A DNA stretch of 64,000 bases from Bog-532 sp963732345 (lineage in GTDB: Bacteria > Actinomycetota > Actinomycetes > Streptosporangiales > Streptosporangiaceae): positions 124,001 to 188,000 of the forward strand of contig CAVSZI010000002.1 of assembly GCA_963732345.1 (NCBI GenBank). The letters run 5' to 3'. Made by a program: the position numbers and the translations under genes. Shown here piece after piece: positions 9,101 through 15,918 of this stretch (the first letter of the stretch is position 1; each line of letters starts with the position of its first letter). The notes under the pieces are model-generated. The model saw only the letters and a list, made by a program, of their open reading frames with translations. It was not told the DNA's origin and did no database searches.

Positions 9101-9950
9101 CGTCATCGCGCTGCTGGACGACGCGATCGCCGCGGTGGCGGCCCTGGACGAGCCCGCCGAGGTGAACTACCTGCGCGCGCACGCCACCGCCGACCAGGGC
9201 GCGCACGGGAACTGGCGCCGCGCGACGACCCGGATCTTCGGCTCCAAGCCGGGCGCGTACGGGGCCGGCCTGCTCCCGCTCATCGACGCGCGTAACTGGC
9301 GTGACGACGCCGACCTGGCCGAGGTCTACGCGGTCTGGGGCGGCTACGCCTACGGCCGCGACCTCGACGGCGCCCCCGCGCGGACGGACATGGAGACGGC
9401 CTTCGCGCGGATCGCGGTGGCGGCCAAGAACGCCGATACCCGTGAGCACGACATCGCCGACTCCGACGACTACTTCCAGTACCACGGCGGCATGGTGGCC
9501 ATGGTCCGGTCCCTCACCGGGCGCAGCCCGGCCGCCTACATCGGCGACTCGGCCACGCCCGACGCGGTCAAGACGCGCACGCTGGCGGAGGAGACTCGCC
9601 GGGTGTTCCGTTCCCGGGTGGTCAATCCCCGGTGGATCGCGGCGATGCGCAGGCACGGCTACAAGGGCGCGTTTGAGCTGGCCGCGACCGTGGACTACCT
9701 GTTCGGGTACGATGCGACCGCGCACGTCGTGTCGGACTGGATGTACGAGCGGCTCGCGACGGCCTACGTGTTCGACCCGGAGAACCGGGCGTTTATGGAA
9801 AAATCCAACCCGTGGGCCCTGCGCGGCATGACGGAACGTCTCCTTGAGGCGGCTGATCGCGGCATGTGGGCGGAGCCGGATCCCAAGACGCTCGACCAGC
9901 TCCGTCAGGTCTTCCTCGACCTGGAGGGTGACCTGGAAGCCGGGGGCTGA
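6114..9950 (+). CDS. cobN: Cobaltochelatase subunit CobN
   Basis: Large subunit of the ATP-dependent cobaltochelatase, which inserts cobalt into hydrogenobyrinate a,c-diamide in the late-insertion B12 route. About 1278 residues, as in the family. The CobN/BchH core is clear: VIHLGKHGTLEWLPGKG near residue 505, YPFIVNDPGEGTQAKRR near 540, and the C-terminal block ending KSNPWALRGMTERLLEAA. Residues about 739-825 form an Ala/Pro/Gly-rich low-complexity insertion. The ATG at 6114 follows GGAAGG with 5-nt spacing; a longer frame to 5856 is non-homologous. The gene lies 10 kb from the main cob operon and shows no riboswitch of its own; it probably acts with the ChlI/D-type subunit at 20360. Confidence 0.95.
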   Translation: MILLLSTADTDLLAARASGAGYRTANPVRISPEEPGALAALTEGVDIAVLRLLGGRQAWPAGVAALRATGIPLVALGGESAPDAELMALSTVPAGVAAEALGYLREGGPDNLGELAAFLSDTVLLTGEGFAPPEPAPPYGMHRLPAPAGGSPDAAPPTVAVIFYRAHELSGNTGFVDTLCAAITERGATPLPVYCSSLRSADPGLAELLRPAGVIITTVLAAGGSAAADAGAEGDWDAGALAGLGVPIIQGLCLTSSRAQWQDADGVSPIDAAMQVAIPEFDGRLIAVPFSFKEEGPDGIPVYVADRERAGRLAGIAVRHARLATIPNRAKRVAIMLSSYPTKHSRVGNAVGLDTPASAVRLLQALRDAGYDLGDGFPEDGDTLIHTLIAAGGYDTEWLTEEQLSAAPARVPLPSYHEWISSLPNGPRQRLIAQWGEPPGQLYTDGDDIVLAALRFGHVVVMIQPPRGFGENPVAIYHDPDLSPSHHYLAAYRWLDEVFGADAVIHLGKHGTLEWLPGKGLGLSERCAPDAVLRDVPLIYPFIVNDPGEGTQAKRRAHAVIVDHLVPPMARADSYGDLAKLEQLLDEHATVAALDPDKLPAVRAQIWSLVHTAQLHHDLGVPGEPGAAEFDEFVLHVDGYLCEVKDAAIRDGLHILGEAPTGEALTNLVMVILRSAQLWSSRWGALPGLRAALGLAEGRDDASRAETDRYERTARALVEAMAAANWDAARAPEVAAAVLAAEPAPAPRFAATAPAPAPAPAEEPARWRHRAAPGRPDGATAPADPLPTGALGEAGALGGTGAPRGVSDGSGPDGGEGAPGLIRDDAKEPAAVARVLQFACTEVVPRLAATTGEIGAVLRALSGGYVPAGPSGSPTRGLVNVLPTGRNFYSVDPKAIPSANSWDTGAALAESLLARHLADEGSYPRCVGLTVWGTSAMRTQGDDIAEVLALIGCRPVWDEVSRRVTGFAVVPPGELGRPRIDVTVRISGFFRDAFPHVIALLDDAIAAVAALDEPAEVNYLRAHATADQGAHGNWRRATTRIFGSKPGAYGAGLLPLIDARNWRDDADLAEVYAVWGGYAYGRDLDGAPARTDMETAFARIAVAAKNADTREHDIADSDDYFQYHGGMVAMVRSLTGRSPAAYIGDSATPDAVKTRTLAEETRRVFRSRVVNPRWIAAMRRHGYKGAFELAATVDYLFGYDATAHVVSDWMYERLATAYVFDPENRAFMEKSNPWALRGMTERLLEAADRGMWAEPDPKTLDQLRQVFLDLEGDLEAGG

Positions 9951-10040
9951 ATGCAATTTCACCGTGCGCATTTGCAGGTAGACGCTTGTGATTCGCATGT
10001 CCCGTGACAGACTATGAACCGAGAGTCAATGGAGGCGGCG

Positions 10041-10865
10041 ATGGCACAGACATCACGGGTCCCCACCGGGGTGGATCCCAGCGTCCCCACTCCCGCGCGG
10101 ATCTATGACTACATGCTGCGCGGCGAGCATTACCTTGACGTCGACGCTCGCGCCGCCCAGCAGATACTGAGTGTTGTACCGGAGATCCAGGACTGCGCGT
10201 GGTCCAACCGCGGGTTTCACCAGCGGGCGGCCAAGTGGATCGCCGAGCGCGGTGTCCGGCAGTTCATCGACATCGGTTCCGGGCTGCCGACCGTCGGGAA
10301 CACGCATGATGTCGTTCTGCAGGTCGCCCCGGACGCCCGGGTGGTCTACGTCGACCACGACCCGATGGTCGAAACGCAGAGCCGTACGCTGCTCGCCGGC
10401 GCGGGAACGACCACGGTGATCCGCGGTGACCTGCGCGAGCCGGAAACGATTCTCGGGAACCCGGATCTGTCCCGGCTCATCGACTTCAGCGAGCCGACCG
10501 GGGTGCTGATGACGGCCGTCCTGATGTTCGTGTCCGACTCCGCGGATCCGTGGGGCCTGGTGGCGCGCTACATGGACGCGATGCCGCCGGGCAGCTACCT
10601 GTCGCTGTCGCACCTCACCGACGAGCGCAAGCCGCCGCTCACCGTGGAGCGATTCCGTGCCGTCTTTGACAAGGCCAGCGAGCGCATCCACTTCCGGTCG
10701 CACGCCGATATCGCGCGGTTCTTCGACGGCCTGGAACTGGTACCGCCGTACGAGGGCGCCGAGCCGGGCCTCAGCTTCACCGGCATCTGGGGCGCGGAGG
10801 ATCCGGTACTCGCGGATAGCGAGGGCCAGCGCTGGCTCTACTGCGGGGTGGCCAGGCGGCCGTGA
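10041..10865 (+). CDS. SAM-dependent methyltransferase, DUF574 family
   Basis: Member of the actinomycete DUF574 / S-adenosyl methyltransferase family (Rossmann fold; substrate unknown). Typical opening: GVDPSVPTPARIYDYMLRG, then the SAM-binding motif FIDIGSGLPTVGNTH, VVYVDHDPMV and a C-terminal FTGIWGAEDP. The length of 274 residues is normal. The ATG at 10041 is chosen because GGAGGCG precedes it at 10031-10037; an ATG at 10014 lacks such a site. The gene overlaps the following DUF397-like gene by 4 nt, so the two are probably co-translated. In actinomycetes this family is common in developmental/whiJ-like clusters, as here. Confidence 0.9.
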   Translation: MAQTSRVPTGVDPSVPTPARIYDYMLRGEHYLDVDARAAQQILSVVPEIQDCAWSNRGFHQRAAKWIAERGVRQFIDIGSGLPTVGNTHDVVLQVAPDARVVYVDHDPMVETQSRTLLAGAGTTTVIRGDLREPETILGNPDLSRLIDFSEPTGVLMTAVLMFVSDSADPWGLVARYMDAMPPGSYLSLSHLTDERKPPLTVERFRAVFDKASERIHFRSHADIARFFDGLELVPPYEGAEPGLSFTGIWGAEDPVLADSEGQRWLYCGVARRP

Positions 10866-11224
10866 TCGCCAAGCCTACGGTCGAGCTACTCGGCATCGAT
10901 CCGGACGCTCAGGAATGGCAGCGCTCAGGAGACGGAGCCGGTGCCATTGAGATTGCTTTTACCTGCGTGACCTCCGGTGTTCCTGGAGGCTCGGGTGTTT
11001 CTGGCGGCTCGGGTGTTTCTGGAGGCTCCGGTGTTTCCGTGGCTTCTGGGGATACCGATGGGCGAGGGACGGCGGAGCCCGGTGAGGCCGGCTGGATTCT
11101 GATGCGTGTCGCCGATGATCCAGATCGCCGGGTGCTCGTGTTCGACCGGAACGAGTGGGAATGCTTTCTGGACGGCGCCCGGAAGGGTGAATTCGACGAT
11201 GCGGCGGGTAATGCCACGTCCTAG
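10862..11224 (+). CDS. DUF397-like protein with an internal Gly/Ser repeat
   Basis: 120 residues. The C-terminal part (VADDPDRRVLVFDRNEWECFLDGARKGEFD, split as RVLVFDRNEW and ARKGEFD) matches the second half of DUF397. The N-terminal half (residues 1-35) is separated from it by tandem GGSGVS units encoded by 18-bp DNA repeats (about 10975-11040). The expansion therefore splits what would be a compact domain. The GTG start overlaps the methyltransferase stop by 4 nt. Another tandem repeat begins 28 nt after the stop. The domain call rests mainly on the C-terminal half; whether the protein still folds is unknown. Confidence 0.65.
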   Translation: MIAKPTVELLGIDPDAQEWQRSGDGAGAIEIAFTCVTSGVPGGSGVSGGSGVSGGSGVSVASGDTDGRGTAEPGEAGWILMRVADDPDRRVLVFDRNEWECFLDGARKGEFDDAAGNATS

Positions 11225-11252
11225 ACTGTCCGGGCTCGGGCTCGCACTCGGG

Positions 11253-11348
11253 CAAGGGCCCAGGCAAGGGCCCAGGCAAGGGCCCAGGCAAGGGCCCAGG
11301 CAAGGGCCCAGGCAAGGGCCCAGGCAAGGGCCCAGGCAAGGGCCCAGG
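11253..11348 (+). repeat. Eight perfect 12-bp tandem repeats
   Basis: Eight head-to-tail copies of CAAGGGCCCAGG with no variation, starting at 11253 and ending at 11348, between the DUF397-like gene and the XRE regulator. There is no spacer structure, so it is not a CRISPR. Each unit contains the palindrome GGGCCC. Confidence 0.95.
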
Positions 11349-11511
11349 CGGGGGCTCGGACTCGGGCAATCGCCCGGGCAACGGCCCGGACCCGGGACGC
11401 GACTGCTTTAGGTGATTGACCTCGACAAATGTCGCAGAACCAGGGGTGGGAAGCATTGGTGCGTCGCCGGAACACGGCTGCCTATCAAGATTTACTCACC
11501 AAAGTATAGAT

Positions 11512-11524
11512 TTGCGAATCGCAA
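11512..11524. promoter_or_regulatory. Palindrome upstream of the XRE regulator
   Basis: TTGCGAATCGCAA is a perfect dyad (6+1+6) in an AT-rich stretch 52 nt before the XRE-DUF5753 start. Its position and the helix-turn-helix protein next door make it a candidate autoregulatory operator. This is inference from position and symmetry only. Confidence 0.4.
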
Positions 11525-11575
11525 GTTGGGTAACCTCATACTGAAGTTCAGAACTAGTCAAGGAGGCAGATCGGC

Positions 11576-12427
11576 GTGACCGACGATGCCTACGGCGCCA
11601 CCATCTCCAAGCGCCGTCTGTCTGAGCGGCTCGCCGAGCTCCGCGTCGCGAGCGGTTACACCGCGAACCACGTCTGTGACATCCTGAACTGGGGCCGGGG
11701 CAAGGTCGGCCGCTTCGAGGCCAACCAGTGGAAGCGTCCCGAAATGAGCGACGTCCGGGACCTGCTGCGTATCTACGGCGTCACGGACGGCCCGGCCGAG
11801 GAGGTGGCGGAGCTCGCCATGCGGGCCCGGGCCCGGCCCTGGTGGCGCGACTTCCCGGAGATCTTCGACAGCGAGTTCCCTGGCTACGAGAACGACGCCA
11901 GTACCATCTGCGCGTTCATGCCGCTGATCCTGCCCGGATTGCTGCAGACGCCGGCCTACATCGAGTCGATGCTGCGGACCGGTCCCCGGCCACCCAAGTG
12001 GCGGCGCGATGCGCTGGCCGCACGGCTGCGCCGGCAGGAGATTCTCGACCGCTCCGACGGAACCGCCCCCACACTGAGCGCCGTGATCACCGAGGCGTCC
12101 CTGCTGTACCGGTGGGGCACTCATGGCGATCGCAAGGAGCAGATCCGCCACCTCGTCGACATGGCGGGCCGGCGCAATGTCGAGCTGCGCGTCCAGCGCT
12201 TCGAGGACGGGCCGCCGAGCGGGGCGCATTCCATGGTCAACATCTTTAGCTTCGACGGCGAGGACCCGAGCCTCGTCTTCGTGGAAACCGATTATGTAAT
12301 CGAGGAAGTGAGCAAACGGGAATCGGTGCACGGCTACGTGCAGTCGTTCGACCGTTCCTGCGATGGGGCGCTCGACCCGCACGACACGGTGGCTTATCTC
12401 AAGCGTCTCGCTGATCGACTGGAGTGA
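11576..12427 (+). CDS. XRE-family regulator with DUF5753 domain (whiJ-like)
   Basis: 283 residues. The N-terminal helix-turn-helix spans about residues 13-60 (LSERLAELRVASGYTANHV ... GRGKVGRFE). It is followed by a DUF5753 domain with the recognisable segments PGLLQTPAYIESML near 122-135, RRQEIL, and VITEASLLYRWG near 163-174. This architecture is that of the WhiJ/AbaA-type developmental regulators of streptomycetes, which pair with small DUF397 proteins. The GTG start follows AAGGAGG. The DUF397 gene downstream begins 3 nt after the stop, so the pair is an operon. The palindrome at 11512-11524 may be its operator. Confidence 0.92.
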   Translation: MTDDAYGATISKRRLSERLAELRVASGYTANHVCDILNWGRGKVGRFEANQWKRPEMSDVRDLLRIYGVTDGPAEEVAELAMRARARPWWRDFPEIFDSEFPGYENDASTICAFMPLILPGLLQTPAYIESMLRTGPRPPKWRRDALAARLRRQEILDRSDGTAPTLSAVITEASLLYRWGTHGDRKEQIRHLVDMAGRRNVELRVQRFEDGPPSGAHSMVNIFSFDGEDPSLVFVETDYVIEEVSKRESVHGYVQSFDRSCDGALDPHDTVAYLKRLADRLE

Positions 12428-12430
12428 GCA

Positions 12431-12640
12431 ATGACTGATCTGTCTCAGGCCATCTGGCGGAAGGCCCGCCGAAGTTCCCACAACGGGGGCTGCGTAGAGA
12501 TTGCGGCCAACCTCCCTGGCGTGACCGCCGTCAGGGACAGCAAGCGTCCGGAAGGCGGCGCGCATGTCGTCGACCGGGTGGCATTCGCCAGATTTCTGGC
12601 GGATGTCAAGGGGGGGCGCTACGACATCGAGGTGTCGTAG
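12431..12640 (+). CDS. DUF397 domain protein paired with the XRE regulator
   Basis: A 69-residue complete DUF397 domain: WRKARRSSHNGGCVEIA, then VTAVRDSKRPEGG, and FARFLADVKGGRYD. It follows the XRE-DUF5753 gene at a 3-nt gap, the standard two-gene unit. In Streptomyces such partners are genetically linked to their XRE regulator, and toxin-antitoxin-like behaviour has been proposed for some pairs; nothing in the sequence decides this. The transcript probably ends at the hairpin at 12654-12682. Confidence 0.92.
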   Translation: MTDLSQAIWRKARRSSHNGGCVEIAANLPGVTAVRDSKRPEGGAHVVDRVAFARFLADVKGGRYDIEVS

Positions 12641-12653
12641 CCGGGGGTCGGTG

Positions 12654-12682
12654 AATCCCCCGGGGCGCAATCCCGGGGGATT
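12654..12682 (+). terminator. Hairpin terminator after the XRE-DUF397 pair
   Basis: An 11-bp perfect stem (AATCCCCCGGG / CCCGGGGGATT) with a 7-nt loop, 13 nt after the DUF397 stop. There is no long T tract, as is usual in high-GC actinobacteria. Confidence 0.75.
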
Positions 12683-13067
12683 TACCGCTTACTCGCCCTG
12701 TCCCAAGGCCTGGCGGTCCACCATGTGGCTTTCGCCGCGGTGGCGACTGTACACGGGCTTTTTGCCTGCCGCCATAGCGGAAACGTCGGCCGGTCTTTAG
12801 CTGAGATAAATGTGAGCCCCTTATGCAGGGCATATGTGCCCGCGGCGGCGGGATACTCCGGTAAACGTCCGCGTGCTGCGGCGGTGAGCGTAAAGCTCCA
12901 CTTGTGTGCGGTTCATCACTAAAGCCTTGCGAAGGGCTGCCCTAACTTTTAATCTGTGCTTCACAGATTCAACAATGCAAGCCCGGCATCGCTAACTGAG
13001 CGGGCCGCCGCCCCGGACCCCGGCGGCCGGGGTGACCCCGGGGTGGCGATCCTGGGAGAAAGCGGGG
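12683..13067. other. Gene-free spacer
   Basis: About 385 bases between the hairpin and the ATPase-like fragment, with no frame that resembles a known family. The segment 12900-12990 is AT-richer and may contain a promoter for the downstream fragment. Confidence 0.4.
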
Positions 13068-13426
13068 ATGGGCGGCTTGCGTAATCTGCGGACCGGGACG
13101 TGCTGCGCTTGGTCGTTGCCCGCGGACGCCACCTGTGCCAGGGCGGCCCGCCGGCTGTACGGTGACGCCGCGGCCGAGGTCGGGATCAGGGACGAGCTGA
13201 TCTGCAACGGCGTCATGATGGCGAGCGAACTCGCCGCCAATACCCTGCACGCGGGCGCCGGGACCGTTGTGCGGGGCGGCGGGGCCCCGGCCCTTGTCAC
13301 GGCGCGGCCCGAACTGTGGCTGTACCTGCGCGGAAGCGGCATGATGCGCGAGCTTGTGTGCAAGCCGTCTGGATGCACGAGGAGATCGAGCAGGCGGTCG
13401 GCTCCGCCCCCAGCGTCCCCGGCTAG
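13068..13426 (+). pseudogene. Anti-sigma-factor-type ATPase (HATPase_c) fragment, apparently frameshifted
   Basis: The frame opening at 13068 matches the N-terminal part of actinomycete RsbW/SpoIIAB-like ATP-binding proteins: AWSLPADATCARAARRL, then the N-box-like MASELAANTLHAG near residues 44-56, and WLYLRGSGMMRELVCK. After this lysine (13362-13364) the same frame turns into Arg/Ser/Pro-rich sequence. The frame shifted by one base continues plausibly as AVWMHEEIEQAVGSAPSVPG and stops at 13424-13426. The G-box region of a full domain is missing, so the protein is short even after correction. Such ATPases are the third member of whiJ-like clusters, which fits this location. Confidence 0.55.
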
Positions 13427-14430
13427 CGCCGGGCGTCCGCGTTCATGGCGCCCGCCACGTTCTCGTAGGCCTTGATGACCCGGTCCCAGAATCCCCGGAC
13501 GTCGATGGCCGTGGCGACGAGGGCGTTCCGCTCGTCCGCCAGCGCGCGGAAGTCGGTGACGGTCATGCCCGACGTCCAGCGGCCGACGGTCTCGACCTCC
13601 ACCCGGGCGGGAAGGCAGCCCAGCAGGCCGTGGTCGGCCACGTAGGCCACCGCGCACACGTCGTGCACGGCGGGATCGGCCACGATCGGCTTGAGCTCCG
13701 CGTTGTCCTGCCCGTTCCCGGCCCGGCTGGGCCAGGCGGACAGCGGATCCTCGTCCGATGCGTAGTGCTCGAGGCCGGGCAGCAGCAGTTCGCTGGCCAG
13801 CGCGCCCAGGCCCCGCATCCGGTCCCGCACCGCCGCGGTCGCCCGCGCCTGCAGGGTCACGTCCAGCCCCACCATGGTGACCGTCCAGCCCGCGTGGAAG
13901 ACGATGGCGGCCGCCTCGGGGTCAACGGCCACGTTGAACTCGGCCGCGGGCGTGGTGTTGCCCCGGCCGGACGAGCCGCCCATGATCACAAAGTCCTTGA
14001 CCTGGTTGACCAGTTGCGGTTCCCGGTGAACGGCCAGCGCGATATTGGTCAGCGGGCCGGTGGCGACCAGGGTGATCTGACCCGGGGCGGCGCCGATCGT
14101 CTCGATCAGGAAATCAATGGCGTGCCCGCCCGAGGGCCGTGTTTCCGGGGGCGGCAGCCGCGCACCGCCGAGACCGGTATCCCCGTGCACGCGCCGGGCG
14201 TCGAACGGCGGCCGCAACAGCGGTGCGGGGCTGCCCGGGGTGACCGGGACGCCCGGGGCGCCCACGAACTCACAGACCCGCTGCGCGTTGGACGTGGTGA
14301 GATCGAGGCCCACGTTGCCGGCCACGGTGGTGATGCCGCACAGGTCAAGGTCCGGGCTGCCCACCGTGAAGGCGATGGCCAGCGCGTCGTCGATGCCTGG
14401 ATCGCAGTCCAGAATGATCTTCTCAGCCAC
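13423..14430 (-). CDS. Nucleoside hydrolase (IunH family)
   Basis: Hydrolyses the N-glycosidic bond of ribonucleosides (salvage). The signature DCDPGIDDALAIAF sits at the N-terminus and supplies the calcium-binding aspartates. VATGPLTNIALA, the VIMGGS segment and the late AVHDVCAVAY histidine motif follow. The GTG at 14430 (VAEKIILDCDPG) is chosen because it places the DxDxGxDD motif at residue 8, as in the family; 32 further upstream codons are repetitive and Arg-rich. The gene is convergent with the ATPase fragment, and their stop codons overlap. Confidence 0.93.
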   Translation of the reverse strand: MAEKIILDCDPGIDDALAIAFTVGSPDLDLCGITTVAGNVGLDLTTSNAQRVCEFVGAPGVPVTPGSPAPLLRPPFDARRVHGDTGLGGARLPPPETRPSGGHAIDFLIETIGAAPGQITLVATGPLTNIALAVHREPQLVNQVKDFVIMGGSSGRGNTTPAAEFNVAVDPEAAAIVFHAGWTVTMVGLDVTLQARATAAVRDRMRGLGALASELLLPGLEHYASDEDPLSAWPSRAGNGQDNAELKPIVADPAVHDVCAVAYVADHGLLGCLPARVEVETVGRWTSGMTVTDFRALADERNALVATAIDVRGFWDRVIKAYENVAGAMNADARR

Positions 14431-14476
14431 CCGGGTCCCTTCCCTGCGACGTGCCGGCCGGCACAGCCGGCGACGT

Positions 14477-14518
14477 GCCGTTCCGTCCTGCGCGCGAGCC
14501 GTTCCATCCTGCGCGCGA
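14477..14518 (-). repeat. Two 21-bp tandem repeats upstream of the nucleoside hydrolase
   Basis: Two adjacent copies (14477-14497, 14498-14518) differ at one base and share the core CCTGCGCGCGA. They lie just upstream of the hydrolase start and downstream of the small membrane-protein gene. Confidence 0.7.
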
Positions 14519-14522
14519 GCCG

Positions 14523-14867
14523 TCACCCCTCTTCGGTGCCGGCTCCCTCGTCCCCGGCGGCCTGGCCCTGGACCACCTTCTCCCGCTCGGACCCTTCGGC
14601 CGGCGCGTCCCGGTGCGGGGCTACGCTCCGGCCGTCACCGAGGTGAACCCCGCCCTGCACGGGGCCGGCCCGCGGCGGCACGGAGGCCGGCCCGGTCCGG
14701 CGGGGTGCCCGGCCGGCCAGCATGACCGGGATCAGCAGCACGCCGCCCGCCAGGAGCACAGCGCAGACCGACAGGACGATCAGGCCGGTTTCCGACATGC
14801 TCGTGATGTTCGTCTCCACCATTGGTACAGCTACGTGCGGTGCGGCTAGTTGCGACGCCAAAGACAT
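14523..14867 (-). CDS. Small single-pass membrane protein, unknown
   Basis: 114 residues with one clear transmembrane segment (LIVLSVCAVLLAGGVLLIPV, about residues 28-47) and a positively charged, low-complexity cytoplasmic tail. The ATG at 14867 is supported by GAGGAGG ten bases upstream; ATGs at residues 16 and 24 are weaker alternatives. It could be translated with the nucleoside hydrolase downstream on the same strand. No family recognised. Confidence 0.5.
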   Translation of the reverse strand: MSLASQLAAPHVAVPMVETNITSMSETGLIVLSVCAVLLAGGVLLIPVMLAGRAPRRTGPASVPPRAGPVQGGVHLGDGRSVAPHRDAPAEGSEREKVVQGQAAGDEGAGTEEG

Positions 14868-15006
14868 CGGCCGTTTACCTCCTCGTGCCTAGCCCTACCC
14901 GAACTACCCGAAGGACGCCTCCGGTATCTATAGTCCCTTACTGGCCTCGGGCACAACGAGCACGGGCCATCGCCCGCCCCGCCACCGCCCCCCAGCCCTC
15001 CCGTAA

Positions 15007-15042
15007 AGAGCGCTGCTCTTGTTTGTGCCTAGCGCTCTGCTA
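15007..15042. promoter_or_regulatory. Predicted TetR operator
   Basis: AGAGCGCT at 15007-15014 and AGCGCTCT at 15031-15038 form an inverted repeat. Each half is embedded in its own smaller dyad (AGAGCGCTGCTCT and TAGCGCTCTGCTA). The second dyad ends 10 nt before the tetR GTG, the usual layout for an autorepressing TetR protein. Predicted from symmetry only. Confidence 0.5.
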
Positions 15043-15052
15043 AGGTCGAAGG

Positions 15053-15754
15053 GTGCCAGCACGCAGGTCAGCGCGGGAACGGGTTCGTGCGGAGATCACC
15101 CGCGAGATCACCGATATCGCCCGCGCCCAGCTCGCGGCGGACGGGGCCGCCGGCCTGTCGCTTCGTGCCGTGGCCCGGGACATGGGCATGGTATCGTCCG
15201 CGGTCTACCGCTATTTCGCCAGCCGCGACGAGCTGCTGACCGCGCTGATCATCGATGGCTACAACGCCATCGGGGAAGCCGTGGAGGAGGCGGAGGCCGC
15301 GCGCCACCGCGACGACTACCCGGGCCGCTGGCGGGCGGCGTGCCGGGCCGCCCGGGCCTGGGCGCTCGCGCACCCGCACGAGTACGCGCTGATCTACGGT
15401 TCACCCGTGCCCGGGTACCAGGCTCCGCCGGACACCATCGTCCCCGCGGCCCGGTCCGCCGCGGTCTTCGGGCGGCTCATCAGCGACGCCCACGCGGCCG
15501 GCGAACTGGCGCCCGCCCCCGACGGCCCGCCCATACCGAACGTCCTTACCCAGGACGCCAGCCGTCTCCGGGACAGCGTCCTGCCGGGGGTTCCCGACGA
15601 GGTCGCGATCGGGGCGCTGACCGCCTGGTCCGGGATCTTCGGGGTCGTTAGCTTCGAGTTGTTCGGCCAGTTCAACAACGTCGTCACCGATAACGCCGCG
15701 TATTTCGACCGTGCCGTCACCGATCTCGGCCGCCTGATCGGCCTCGCCGCCTGA
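15053..15754 (+). CDS. TetR-family transcriptional regulator
   Basis: 233 residues. The N-terminal TetR helix-turn-helix is clear: ITDIARAQLAADGAAGLSLR then MVSSAVYRYFASRDELLTAL, about residues 18-65. The C-terminal ligand domain resembles the WHG-type TetR C-terminal family (WRAACRAARAWALAHPHEY ... IFGVVSFELFGQF). Dyads overlap the promoter region, consistent with autorepression. The target is unknown; the divergent neighbour is the small membrane protein and nucleoside hydrolase pair, so these are candidate targets. Confidence 0.92.
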   Translation: MPARRSARERVRAEITREITDIARAQLAADGAAGLSLRAVARDMGMVSSAVYRYFASRDELLTALIIDGYNAIGEAVEEAEAARHRDDYPGRWRAACRAARAWALAHPHEYALIYGSPVPGYQAPPDTIVPAARSAAVFGRLISDAHAAGELAPAPDGPPIPNVLTQDASRLRDSVLPGVPDEVAIGALTAWSGIFGVVSFELFGQFNNVVTDNAAYFDRAVTDLGRLIGLAA

Positions 15755-15918
15755 GGCACCCGCGCCGGGTCCCCAGCGCAGCCAGCCCGCCACGTGAGCA
15801 GGCGCCCGCCAGGGTACGCCCCCAAGGCAGGACAACCGGGCTCTCCGAAGCTGGTCCTCCGCAAGAGCGCGCCCCTGGGAGCACAACCTCTTGGCCGCGA
15901 GGGACTGGGCGGGATCCC

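Noticed and set aside
5547..9998. 1483-residue open frame on the minus strand across cobN
   Set aside because: It lies antisense to a complete CobN with all motifs, is rich in Arg/Gly/Val and has no recognisable domain; long antisense frames are expected at this GC content.
11253..11348. Possible CRISPR array
   Set aside because: Perfect 12-mer tandem repeat without spacers.
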